A stretch of DNA of 64,000 bases from Bdellovibrionales bacterium (GCA_020630675.1 JAHDIR010000001.1:1-64000); one strand, 5' to 3'. Shown: positions 1-9,905, numbered from the stretch's first letter. Numbers and translations are program-made. The notes: a model not told the origin generated them from the letters alone.

Positions 1-2659
1 TGGTGTCGCCATCACAATCTGTGGCCGAACCCGGAGGAGATGCACTAAAGCTTTTACATAGGCAAGAGGAGTCGACGCAGCTTTTTACTTGCAGCTTTAT
101 GCGGTTGGCACCGCGGCGGTAGAGCTGCCTGATTTCCTCATCGGTAAGGGCTCTATTCCAAATCGCGGCCTCATCCATTTGTCCGTCAAAAAATCGAGTG
201 ATGTCGCCAAGCGCTCCCAAAAGAAGATTGTCACTAGCTCTTGAGTTGATCGGTCCGGTAAAATTTCCCGACGCAATTTCAACACCATCACGATACAACT
301 TGAGATTCTGTCCATTCCATGAACCCACCAGGTGGTACCATCGATCGGGTTGGTAAGAATCTATATTGGTTTGAGCATTTGTTATCGTTAAAAAGTCAGA
401 AATGCCATCGGACACTCGCAAACGAATGTGATCGGGATTGGCGTTCAGTATAAAAAGACTAAAGCTGTTGTTAGGAGGATCTGAATGAGTTCCACTGCCT
501 TTAGAAAAAAAATACTGATTGGGAGTAATGTCTGTTCCGGCATCATCCATTTTGACCCATATTGACAACGTAAATAAGTTGAGATCGTGAGCAGGTTGAA
601 CTCCCAAGTCGATATAGCCATTGATGCCATCCAAGCTGGCACTACGGCCGAGTTGACCTGACTCGCCCAGCGAGCCTCCCCCTAGGAGTAAACCATGGCT
701 TTTTACTACTGACCCATCAGCAAAGTCGGCCCCACCTGGAAGACTATCTGTAGCCACTTCGTTAAATGACCAATGCCCCACCAAACCATCATTCAAACTT
801 CCACTCAAAGCAGAGTACCTGGATGAACTTTCACTGTCAGGGTTACCATCATTATCGTAATCCCCAACCAACTCTTTACCAAAAGGTAAACTTGTCGACC
901 ATGATAAGTCTGGCCAATTTGAAGTTCTACTTCCTAAATTAATCACTTCGGAGTCGTAGTGGCTGGCGTATTTTTGTTTTTGGCGATTGTAAATTAGTCG
1001 AACATCTTCAAACTTGAGAGCCGAAGACCAAATGGCAGCATCATCTATTATTCCATCAGAAAAACCACCATACTCTGTATCTAGGTCAGAGGGTGTGGCT
1101 GCACTAATAAACATAGGGTTTTGATTATACTCAAAAACACTTAACCCTGATATTGAAAGTTCACCTTCTTTATTACCATTGACATAAATTGTTAATAATT
1201 CATTTTCATAATCATAGACCCCAACAACATGATGGAATTGACCCACTGGAAATGTTTTAGAGGAAACTAAGGGATAGAATGTCACAGTGCTATCCCACCA
1301 CCCCATTCTGAATCGGCCTGCTGGATTATATTGTAAACCTAATGTGTTTCCCTGCTTGGCCAATAATACATGATGTGAATTTCGGTTGACAGTGTTGTTT
1401 GGAAGTTCACTTGGTTTATACCAAACTTGAAACGTAAAACTACTTTCTTGGATGTTTTCTAAAGTAGGGGTGTTTGCTATGGTCGCGTATTGATAAGCAC
1501 TATCGTCATCAAAGACACCTCCGAGACTTCCAACCTTTCCCTCTTGAAATAAAGGTAAATTATCATCTGTTCCATTATTATTGTGAGGAACTCCATGATT
1601 GTTATTCCCAGAAGAATCTTGCCAATTGCCATCCATTTTCCAGTAGCCGACAATATTATTGTACTTTGGAGTCCAGGAGGGTGATAGTTCTGTACCCCCT
1701 GCATTTTGAATATTGTACAGAGTTTGCACCTCAATAGGGCTAAGAACTTTTTTCCAAATAGCAGTTTCATCGATTAACCCTCTTAGAAAAAAATTATCAT
1801 AATTTCCTGCCCATTTACCAAAAACTAAAGGCTCAGTCGTTTTATTTGTTTCAGCAGGGGCAGTTGTTGTTAAGACTAGCTCTCCATTTAAAAAATAATT
1901 GATCTCTAGTAATGACGATACCGTTACAACAAGGTGTTGCCATTCTGAAAATACGACTGGGCTAACTATAGCAGCATAGTTATTAGACCCAAGTTCATAA
2001 TCAAAACGATAATCAAGATTAGTATTTTGAATATCAATACTATATTGCTTATCATAGCTATCTGTTAATTTAGATATAACCCCAGATATCGTACCTGCTT
2101 GAGTGACATCCGCCTTAACCCAAACAGAAATTGTAAAATTTTTCGTTAAATTAATCGATTCAGAATTAGTAACCGTTATAAAGTCACTTGTACCGTTAAA
2201 AGATACAGCTCCGGCTCCAACTTTAGCTGTTCCAGTAATAACAGCCCCGGTTGTAGCTCCGTCGTTACCCATTCCACTAGAGTCATTAAAATCATCGTCA
2301 AAACGCCAATACCCCACTAGGTCGGAGGCACTACCAGGTAAAACTGTATTAACATGTGTTTGTAAATCACTTGGGTGCACTAAAGGTTTTAGTTTATTAT
2401 TTACGTCCAGGTGAGAACCCACATGATTACCAAGGTTAAAGTCTTCTCCTTTGTGTTCCAAATCTAAAGCTTTTAGCTGAGCTTTGCCGTCTTTCACTTC
2501 AACAAAATTTTCATCAAAAGTAATTTCAGAGGTTTTTGAAAAATCTAGTGTGGGTTCAAATAGGGAAGGTATCTCAAACGAAGTTTTATTGTAATTACAA
2601 GAAGAGAGTATCAGAAAAAGAAAAGGTATATAAATAACTAATGATACTCGTTTTTTCAC
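1..2659 (-). CDS. Multi-domain LamG (concanavalin A-like) repeat lipoprotein, C-terminus truncated by window edge
   Basis: Not in the ORF track. GTG start at 2659; minus-strand frame VKKRVSLVIYIPFLFLILSSCNYNK (lipobox LSSC) reads open to position 1. At least three LamG-like units: VGYWRFDDDFNDSSG..., VGYWKMDGNWQDSSGNNNHG..., LVGHWSFNEVATDS...YIDLG...DRWYHLVGSWNG...DEAAIWNRALTDEEI. Confidence 0.88.
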   Translation of the reverse strand, partial: MKKRVSLVIYIPFLFLILSSCNYNKTSFEIPSLFEPTLDFSKTSEITFDENFVEVKDGKAQLKALDLEHKGEDFNLGNHVGSHLDVNNKLKPLVHPSDLQTHVNTVLPGSASDLVGYWRFDDDFNDSSGMGNDGATTGAVITGTAKVGAGAVSFNGTSDFITVTNSESINLTKNFTISVWVKADVTQAGTISGVISKLTDSYDKQYSIDIQNTNLDYRFDYELGSNNYAAIVSPVVFSEWQHLVVTVSSLLEINYFLNGELVLTTTAPAETNKTTEPLVFGKWAGNYDNFFLRGLIDETAIWKKVLSPIEVQTLYNIQNAGGTELSPSWTPKYNNIVGYWKMDGNWQDSSGNNNHGVPHNNNGTDDNLPLFQEGKVGSLGGVFDDDSAYQYATIANTPTLENIQESSFTFQVWYKPSELPNNTVNRNSHHVLLAKQGNTLGLQYNPAGRFRMGWWDSTVTFYPLVSSKTFPVGQFHHVVGVYDYENELLTIYVNGNKEGELSISGLSVFEYNQNPMFISAATPSDLDTEYGGFSDGIIDDAAIWSSALKFEDVRLIYNRQKQKYASHYDSEVINLGSRTSNWPDLSWSTSLPFGKELVGDYDNDGNPDSESSSRYSALSGSLNDGLVGHWSFNEVATDSLPGGADFADGSVVKSHGLLLGGGSLGESGQLGRSASLDGINGYIDLGVQPAHDLNLFTLSIWVKMDDAGTDITPNQYFFSKGSGTHSDPPNNSFSLFILNANPDHIRLRVSDGISDFLTITNAQTNIDSYQPDRWYHLVGSWNGQNLKLYRDGVEIASGNFTGPINSRASDNLLLGALGDITRFFDGQMDEAAIWNRALTDEEIRQLYRRGANRIKLQVKSCVDSSCLCKSFSASPPGSATDCDGDT

Positions 2660-2898
2660 CCATATTTATCGGTAAAACTATATCTGATCTTAATGGTTGG
2701 CTATTTGGTTTTTAATTATTTATGCGTAATACGAATACGCGACGAAGGTCGACCCTACAAAAGCCAAACTAGACTAGAATGTCGTTACAACAATTATATT
2801 TACGTTTAGGGTTTAGAAATTAATACTTTGGTGAAGCTAGACTTTTTTTTTAGGTTGCGTTCTGCGCTATGCAGTTAAGTGAGGAGACCCGGAGATCC

Positions 2899-3000
2899 TT
2901 ATGAAAAAGGCAAAAAAAATCCCTTAACATTAATAACGCTAAGGGTTTCTGTATGGTGACCTAGGAAAGATTCGAACTCCCGACCCACTGCTTAGAAGGC
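2899..3000. repeat. Left copy of 102-bp direct repeat (attL-like), 100/102 identical by eye to 8031-8132
   Basis: ttatgaaaaaggcaaaaaaaatcccttaacattaataacgctaagggtttctgtatggtgacc..gattcgaactcccgacccactgcttagaaggc in both copies. Confidence 0.95.
2954..3000 (-). pseudogene. 3' fragment of tRNA-Arg(TCT) (anticodon loop to CCA), integration remnant
   Basis: Matches 8086-8132 of the intact tRNA with 2 substitutions; similarity stops at gc|gtaggatgg, so the 5' half is missing. Confidence 0.9.
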
Positions 3001-3045
3001 GTAGGATGGTTTTTGATCAATTCCCATGATTTTGTGTACACTGTT

Positions 3046-3218
3046 TGCACCGAATGTACACCGGCAGATCAATGCTTGGCTCTAAACGCGGCCGTGTGGG
3101 GGGATAGAAAACTGTTGGGCCCGGCTATAGGGGCGTAATGCAAAAATCAAAAAATGTTTTAGTGACGAAGGTGATGATAGTGATGAATCATAATCGACAC
3201 AAACAAATGTTGATTTTA
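3046..3218. repeat. Island repeat B, copy 1
   Basis: tgcaccgaatgtacaccggcagatcaatgcttggctctaaacgcggccgtgtggggggatagaaaactgttgggcccggctataggggcgtaatgcaaaa... nearly identical to 5929-6102. Confidence 0.9.
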
Positions 3219-3301
3219 CGATTTTTTTTTTGAATAAAAGTCAGTAATTAAAATTAAGGGCATGTTATTTTATTTGTTAACAGCCCTTTAGGTATAATTT
3301 T

Positions 3302-3790
3302 CTATTGAGCAGGATCTTTCTTGTGGTAAAATTCACCTGAAAAAGATGGGCTGCAAAGTTCATTAAAAGACTCTTGCAGTATAAAGCAACTCATCTTAGA
3401 GAACGATGAATTTTCATTTATATTTAGACCATTATAGTACATTTTGAGTCTTCCAATATTTCCTCCTCCGGCATTGTTTGCATAAACCTTTAGATTAAGA
3501 GAGTTACCATCGGAGTTATTCAGTTGGGTAATATTAATTTCGCAAAGATCACCTTTTTTTGTCACATTAATTAAAGTGTCTTTTTCACTAATTTCTCTTG
3601 GCTGTTCAGGGTTGCTTGGAGTCACCTGTAGTAGTTTACTAGCATAGCCGCTATCTTTTAGCCAAACTTCGTATATAAATCCATCATTCATGTTTTCTGC
3701 TGGAATGCAGTTAATTTCAGGTGAAGGTAAAAAAGTTGAGTATGATGTCATTGAGTAAAAAAGTACTAGAGCAAAAAATAATAGTTTCAT
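3302..3790 (-). CDS. Small secreted protein of unknown function (island cargo)
   Basis: 162 aa ORF with signal peptide MKLLFFALVLFYSMTSYSTF; AAGGAG-type RBS upstream (aaaaggagaattataa). Confidence 0.7.
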   Translation of the reverse strand: MKLLFFALVLFYSMTSYSTFLPSPEINCIPAENMNDGFIYEVWLKDSGYASKLLQVTPSNPEQPREISEKDTLINVTKKGDLCEINITQLNNSDGNSLNLKVYANNAGGGNIGRLKMYYNGLNINENSSFSKMSCFILQESFNELCSPSFSGEFYHKKDPAQ

Positions 3791-4081
3791 TTATAATTCT
3801 CCTTTTAGTTAGTATAAACTTAAACAGCAAAGTAAATGCCAGTAATTATTTAAGTAAAATTAGATAGTTAGTTTCATGAGTTTTTAGTTTTAGGCTCTTT
3901 TGACAATATTTGCTGTTCACTTACTAAGACATTAGGCAGGTCAGACTTTCCTTAGTATTTTGGTAGTTACTATTTAATATTTTGTGCGGAAAAAATATGA
4001 CAACAGCTTGCCATTAGAGGCTAGGCTTCGAGGCACTTTTGATGTGTGGTACATGAAGGCTCAAAAAAACATGATATGCTC

Positions 4082-4126
4082 ATGCAAAATTCAAAAAATA
4101 TTTTGTGTGATGAAGGTGGTGGTAAC
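4082..4126. repeat. Diverged partial copy of island repeat B (copy 3)
   Basis: atgcaaaattcaaaaaatattttgtgtgatgaaggtggtgg aligns with atgcaaaaatcaaaaaatgttttagtgacgaaggtgatga of copy 1. Confidence 0.55.
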
Positions 4127-5419
4127 TACATAGTTCCTGTAGCACTTGCTGGCTCTAGTTTTACATCATCAGTAACTGGCAAGCTTTCTGTTTTCATCTG
4201 ATTTAAAGGTCCATCAAGATGTTCAAGGAAGACCTCAAACCCTTTATTAAAGAGGTTCATAGTTTTTTTTGCCAGAGACTCTTCTAAAACCTCAGTCTTA
4301 CAATGATCAATTGATAGCTTTAAGACCTCTTCTAAAGAGACTATAGCCTCTTGATTTTCATTTTCTCTACTTTGCCAGTTTATCGTTAGTATGCTTCTTT
4401 CTTTAGTGGGTTCTTTTACCTTTTCATATTTTGTGATCTTATCAGCTAAGACTTGAATGCTATAAGTTGTTTTGCAATTAATATTTTGTTCTGGGTTCAT
4501 TAGGAAGCTAATTCTACCGTTTCTTACTGCAGACTTAAAATTTTTTGTAAATAAGTCTAGCACGTTTTGGCAGAATTTTTTCATATTAACTTCATCTTTT
4601 TTTCCATACAAACATGTTCCTTTAAAACCGACGTATCCATTGTCAGCTTTTTCTGTTTGGACTTTATTAGTTACGCCTGGAGTTATATCATTGTTGGTAA
4701 GATCAGGTAATGAGTTACTTTCTAAGTTTTTTTTCTCACGATAAACAAAATTACCACTTTCATTTAAACCCATCAGAGCATTGTTCCAATCCTCACCTAA
4801 GACATCTGCAAAAATTAATTTTAAATTTTGCCTATTTTCAGACCCTTCTTCAGAAAAACCAATTCCAATCATTAATTCATCTTTTATTGGTCTCCTATAT
4901 CCTGTGCCTCCCATTGAAGGGTCATCTTGCTCAAGTCCATCTAAAAAGACAGGGCGTGCCGCAATCTCTTTTATCACCTGTTTTGTAGTTAAGTTCCTGG
5001 CCATAGATTCGTAAAAAAATATTCGATCGATATAATCAAGTTGGCTAGAATCATAGGAGCTAAGAAGAGTGTCTGCGTATTCTGTCTTACCGTTAGATCT
5101 TAATTCTTCTTGATATGCCCAAAATCTTCCAGCGCCTAGTTGTTGAACATAGACGTATTTACATTTTCAAATTTAAGTTGAGTTTTTTTACAGCGGCAAT
5201 GTGTGCACTCCATAATTTTTGCGCATCCTCGCCTTTACCTTGTTTTTCTAATTGACTAACTCGCTTTCTTACCTGATTTTGATCCAATAGGTCTATATTA
5301 ATTGAGCTAATTTCTCTGTTCACAATATTTATAACTGAGCTTGTAGGTGCGTTTGTAGTGTAGAAGACCGCACTAAAGATAAGAATAGAAGTAAATAAGG
5401 GTGTAAGTCGAAGTACCAT
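4126..5419 (-). pseudogene. Secreted protein of unknown function, apparently split by a single frameshift near 5160 (ORFs 5159-5419 and 4126-5170)
   Basis: Upstream ORF MVLRLTPLFTSILIFSAVFY...AAVKKLNLNLKM* ends in an aaaa run; the overlapping frame then continues open as CKYVYVQQLGAGRFWAYQEELRSNGKTEYADTLLSSYDSSQLDYIDRIFFYESMARNLTTKQ... into the 292-aa ORF, with no good start of its own. Confidence 0.6.
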
Positions 5420-5458
5420 AGATTTTTATCGGACGGTTAAATTAATTAGTTAATAGGA

Positions 5459-5919
5459 CTTAAGTGGAGTCAGGTAGAGTTTAATAACGAGCGTATTGTG
5501 ATTAACTCGTCTTACAACCGCAAAGAAAAAAGGCTTCAACCCTTTCCTCAAAAAAGAAAGACTGGGGAACAGCTCCCTTGTCTAATGATTTGAAAGAATA
5601 CCTATTAGAGCTAAAAGCTAAAAACCTTCAATCAGAATTCATCTGTGAGGGCTTTGCTGGTGGTATGCTCAAGTATGATGGCGTGAAAAGTGGCCTTAGG
5701 AGGATTTGTAAGCGTTTAGGTGTTAAGCGCATCACTCCTCACGAAATGAGGCATTCAGCGACTGATTTATATTACACAGCAGGAGCTAGCACTGAGGATT
5801 TAAGACGTCTTTTGAACCACTCTAGTACCCAAACAACCAAGATCTACATACACAGAACTGATAAGAGATTGAGTGAAGTTGCAAACAACATTACTAGTCT
5901 AAGAGTAGAGCTCGTTTAA
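5459..5919 (+). pseudogene. 5'-truncated, frameshifted tyrosine recombinase/integrase C-terminal domain
   Basis: Block 5459-5937 is highly similar to 7531-8007; HEMRHSATDLYY...LNHSSTQTTKIYIHRT carries HxxR and active-site Tyr context; indel in the aaccctttcctcaaaaaag stretch. Confidence 0.88.
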
Positions 5920-5928
5920 AAAGTCGTG

Positions 5929-6102
5929 TGCACCAAATGTACACCTGCAGACCAATGCTTGGCTTTAAACGCGGCCGTGTGGGGGGATAGAAAATTGTTG
6001 GGCCCGGCTATAGGGGAGTAATGCAAAAATAAAAAAATGTTTTGGTGATGATAGTGATGAGTTATAATTGGTAAAATGAATCACGTCGATACGTTGATTT
6101 TT
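5929..6102. repeat. Island repeat B, copy 2
   Basis: tgcaccaaatgtacacctgcagaccaatgcttggctttaaacgcggccgtgtggggggatag... matches 3046-3218. Confidence 0.9.
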
Positions 6103-6118
6103 ATCACTAGGTTAATTA

Positions 6119-6988
6119 TCAGTCAGTGTAATTACTAAGAAAGGTGTTGCGAACTGACGAATTAATCCAAGCTGGGCCCTTAGTTTTTGCAGTTGGGATT
6201 TCGATATTAGCCTCAAACACTACAATTAAAGCATTTAAAACTATTGTTTTAGGACCACCTGTTTGCATTTCATTCAATCGCTTCCCCTCTTTTACTCTAT
6301 CTGGGTTCGGATTGTATGCGTCAGCAAACCAACGCAATACTTCATATATAGAAATATCTGTCCTTCCCTTAAGTATATCAGTGTTACGTATTGTATCTAT
6401 AATTTCTTTATTTGGAAATCTTCGATATTTTGCAACTTCAGGTAACATTGGTGCAGCTCGCTCTGCATTTCCAGTTGAAGGTTGTCCGTTATCAGCAAAT
6501 CTTTCTACAAGAATTTTTAACAACTCAAGGTTTGATATATTTTCAGAAATACCATCAGTTGATAGGGGGATTTCACTGACAGTCGAATTAAAATATTTCA
6601 AGAGCTCAAGGTTTGTTATATCTTGATCAGCATTAACGGCAGTTACATTGAATCTTTCTAAATCAACAATAACATTTCCCGGAGTACTTAACCTTTCTGC
6701 ATTGGCTAAATTTTCTTTAGCTTCTCTTGCTGTCTGGTTGCAAGTTTCTAGATCAAGAAAGTTAGTTTTTCCTATTTGACGGTTGAGAATAGGAGATTTT
6801 TTTGTAATTGAGATACTATGTTTATTTAAATAAGGAAACGAACAATAGTTTGATATATTTAAAGATCTTGAGTTCAAAAGTACTTTTTTTGAAATTGTGT
6901 TAATGGAGGCTATTTTTCGATCATTTTTTGAAGAGTGAGCACATGACAGCATAAAAAAACAAGATAAGGTTATTAAAAAATAATTCAT
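6119..6988 (-). CDS. Lipoprotein of unknown function (island cargo)
   Basis: 289 aa ORF, signal with lipobox: MNYFLITLSCFFMLSCAHSS. Confidence 0.75.
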   Translation of the reverse strand: MNYFLITLSCFFMLSCAHSSKNDRKIASINTISKKVLLNSRSLNISNYCSFPYLNKHSISITKKSPILNRQIGKTNFLDLETCNQTAREAKENLANAERLSTPGNVIVDLERFNVTAVNADQDITNLELLKYFNSTVSEIPLSTDGISENISNLELLKILVERFADNGQPSTGNAERAAPMLPEVAKYRRFPNKEIIDTIRNTDILKGRTDISIYEVLRWFADAYNPNPDRVKEGKRLNEMQTGGPKTIVLNALIVVFEANIEIPTAKTKGPAWINSSVRNTFLSNYTD

Positions 6989-7200
6989 AAATTATCCTTC
7001 GTATAAGGTTAGGAACAATACAGATTATATTTTAAGACAAGTATGGAGAGCAACTTGTCGATCGAACTTTACTGGAAACAGGGCTTTAGGCTTTAGATTA
7101 AATAGCAGTAAAACTATGGTTATCATTTAAGCCACCAAGTAGAGGCGATAGTCTGGGTCAGAGCTTCCCTGGCGTTGTGGTATTTACTATGTGATATTCA

Positions 7201-7989
7201 GATGTGAGATTTTGTGCTGAAGCACGACAATATTCACACTGTTATTTAGTGTTTCTTGCTTTAAAAATAGGTCTGTCTGCTCAAACTAGATTACATGTTT
7301 ATAACATTATTCATTTGATGTTTGAAGATGCTATTAATCATTTTGAGATAATTCAGTTTAATCCTGTGTAGAAAAAGCTAAAGCCAAAGGTTGCCTAAAA
7401 GGAACGTAATTTCTGGACAGCTTCTCAATCCACAGTAATTTTAAAAACATTGAGACAAGAACAGCATTGGTTAGCACCTACTGTTTGGGTTTCGATATTG
7501 ACTGGTATGAGACCATGTGAGGTACAAACCCTTAAGTGGAGTCAGGTAGAGTTTAATAACGAGCGTATTGTGATTAACTCTTCTTACAACCGCAAAGAGA
7601 AAAAGCTTCAACCTTTCCCAAAACAGAAAGATTGGGGGACAGCGCCTTTGTCTAATGATTTGAAAGAATACCTATTAGAGCTAAAAGCTAAAAACCCTCA
7701 ATCAGAATTTGTCTGTGAGGGCTTTGCTGGTGGTATGCTCAAATATGATGGCGTGAAAAGTGGCCTTAGGAGGATTTGTAAGCGTTTAGGTGTTAAGCGC
7801 ATCACTCCTCACGAAATGAGGCATTCAGCGACTGATTTATATTACACAGCAGGAGCTAGCACTGAGGATTTAAGACGTCTTTTGAACCACTCTAGTACCC
7901 AAACAACCAAGATCTACATACACAGAACTGATAAGAGATTGAGTGAAGTTGCAAACAACATTACTAGTCTAAGAGTAGAGCTCGTTTAA
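7201..7989 (+). pseudogene. Tyrosine recombinase/integrase with two in-frame stops in the core-binding region (5' boundary approximate)
   Basis: Frame reads ...SAQTRLHVYNIIHLMFEDAINHFEIIQFNPV*KKLKPKVA*KERNFWTASQSTVILKTLRQEQHWLAPTVWVSILTGMRPCEVQTLKW...HEMRHS...LNHSSTQTTKIYIH; ORF 7450-7989 is only its intact 3' part. Confidence 0.85.
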
Positions 7990-8030
7990 AAAGTCGTGTG
8001 CACCAAACCCAAATTACCAAACATTCCCAA

Positions 8031-8162
<132 letters not shown>

Positions 8163-8316
8163 AATAACCAATAATTTGGTGTTTCTTAAATTGCCAGATC
8201 TCTCTTGGACTTTCAATACAATAAGGTGTTTATAACCTCTCGCAATGAAATAAAAGCAACTGGGAGAAACCGATTTACGATCATCTCCCAGCAAAGTCAA
8301 AGGTTGGAATGAGGGG

Positions 8317-9672
8317 TTACGATTTGTGGCTTTCAGATTTGGAAAAACCAAGCATAATAAGCCCAGCTATACTGGCTAGAACTGAAGCCAGTAATATACC
8401 TAACTTAGAGTTGGTTCCGCCAACAGACACTCCCAGAGCTAAATTACTAATAAAGATCGCCATTGTGAAACCAATCCCAGCCAGAGTTCCAGCGCATAAA
8501 ATATGGTACCAAGTTACGCCCTGCGGCAAAGAAGAGATCTTTAGTTTCACAGCTAAGTAAGAAAACAAGAAAACACCAACAGGTTTTCCTAAAAATAAAC
8601 CCAAAACTACACCCATGCTGACGGGGTGTGAAATAAACTCATTCACTTGAAAGTCTCCGACATGAACACCAGCATTCACTAAAGCAAACAATGGCATAAT
8701 CCCGAAGCCCACCCAGTAATGCAAAGAGTGGATTGTTCTTTCTAATGGGCTTTGAGCACCTTCAGCAAATTGCTTTAATTGCATGAACTCATGGTGGGCA
8801 GCTTCGTTTAACTCAGCAGAGCTTTTTGCGGCTTTATCAATTTTATCGTGAATATCATCCAGTAAAGGTTTTAGAGCTCCAGGTAAAAGCTTTTTGTTAA
8901 AAATTGGCTCCAAAGGAACAAGAAAGCCTAAAATTACACCTGCAATAGTGGCGTGAATTCCACTTTGCAAAACAGCTAACCAAAATACGAGGCCTAAAAT
9001 AATATATATAACCACCTTTTCAATGCCAGAAAAAAGCATAAGTATAATAAGCCCCAGCGACCCACCAGCAACAGCAAAAGCAGTTTGCGAAAGTTCTTCG
9101 GTATAGAAAAAAGCAATCACTAAAACAGCTCCTAAATCATCAACAATGGCGAGAGCTAATAGGAAAATTTTAAGAGAAAAAGGAACCCTTTTGCTCATTA
9201 ACGATAAAACCCCAACAGCAAAAGCTATATCTGTAGCCATTGGAATTCCCCAACCACTGATGGTGTCGGTGTTAATGTTAAAAAAAGTATAAATTAAAGC
9301 CGGAGCAACCATACCCCCCAAAGCGGCAAACATAGGAAGAGCCGCTCTTTTAGGGCTTGAAAGTTCACCAATGACGAGTTCTCGTTTAATTTCCATTCCA
9401 ACAACAAAAAAGAAAATAGCCATTAAGGCATCGTTCACCCAATGCTGCAGCCCCATTTTTAATTCAAAACTTCCGAAGTTAATTCCAATAGGAGTATGAA
9501 TAAAATGTTCATAAGCTTCATGAAAACTTGAATTGGCTAGGTATAAAGCAATAGCAGTGACAAATAATAAAAGGATGCCGCTGGATGCTTCTAGGTGCAT
9601 AAAGTTATCGATGGGAGACATGATTTTTTTAACAGCATTCGCCGCTGCTGGTAACTTAGGTTGTCGTTTCAT
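8317..9672 (-). CDS. nhaA: Na+/H+ antiporter NhaA
   Basis: MHLEASSGILLL...WVNDALMAIFFFVVGMEIKRELVIGEL...ATDIAFAVGVLSL...LALAIVDDLGAVLVIA. Confidence 0.97.
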   Translation of the reverse strand: MKRQPKLPAAANAVKKIMSPIDNFMHLEASSGILLLFVTAIALYLANSSFHEAYEHFIHTPIGINFGSFELKMGLQHWVNDALMAIFFFVVGMEIKRELVIGELSSPKRAALPMFAALGGMVAPALIYTFFNINTDTISGWGIPMATDIAFAVGVLSLMSKRVPFSLKIFLLALAIVDDLGAVLVIAFFYTEELSQTAFAVAGGSLGLIILMLFSGIEKVVIYIILGLVFWLAVLQSGIHATIAGVILGFLVPLEPIFNKKLLPGALKPLLDDIHDKIDKAAKSSAELNEAAHHEFMQLKQFAEGAQSPLERTIHSLHYWVGFGIMPLFALVNAGVHVGDFQVNEFISHPVSMGVVLGLFLGKPVGVFLFSYLAVKLKISSLPQGVTWYHILCAGTLAGIGFTMAIFISNLALGVSVGGTNSKLGILLASVLASIAGLIMLGFSKSESHKS

Positions 9673-9905
9673 GGTGTATCCTCTTAATATTTATAAAGTT
9701 ATTGCTATTTCTAACCTCCTAAGAATATCAAACCGTTTTTGTTTTATCATGTTCTTTTCTGCGAATATTTATAGTTTTTTTGAACATTTAAAGAGCTGGG
9801 TGAGAAAGCCAGTGAGGAAGGGCCTCTTACCAAAGCGCTGTTTAAAAAAAGCTCTGAAAAAAATGAGAGACCTCTACTTTAGAGCAGTTTTTGGTCTTTT
9901 AAAAA

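Noticed and set aside
97-642. Short minus-strand ORFs 97-315 and 445-642, and ORFs around 1474-2414
   Set aside because: Out-of-frame shadows of the long LamG lipoprotein frame, which is open from 2659 to the window edge.
4472-5014. Plus-strand ORFs 4472-4744, 4710-4988, 4781-5014
   Set aside because: Antisense to the 292-aa cargo ORF with no RBS or recognisable product.
6144-6626. 160-aa plus-strand ORF
   Set aside because: Antisense to the better-supported lipoprotein 6119-6988 (signal peptide and lipobox).
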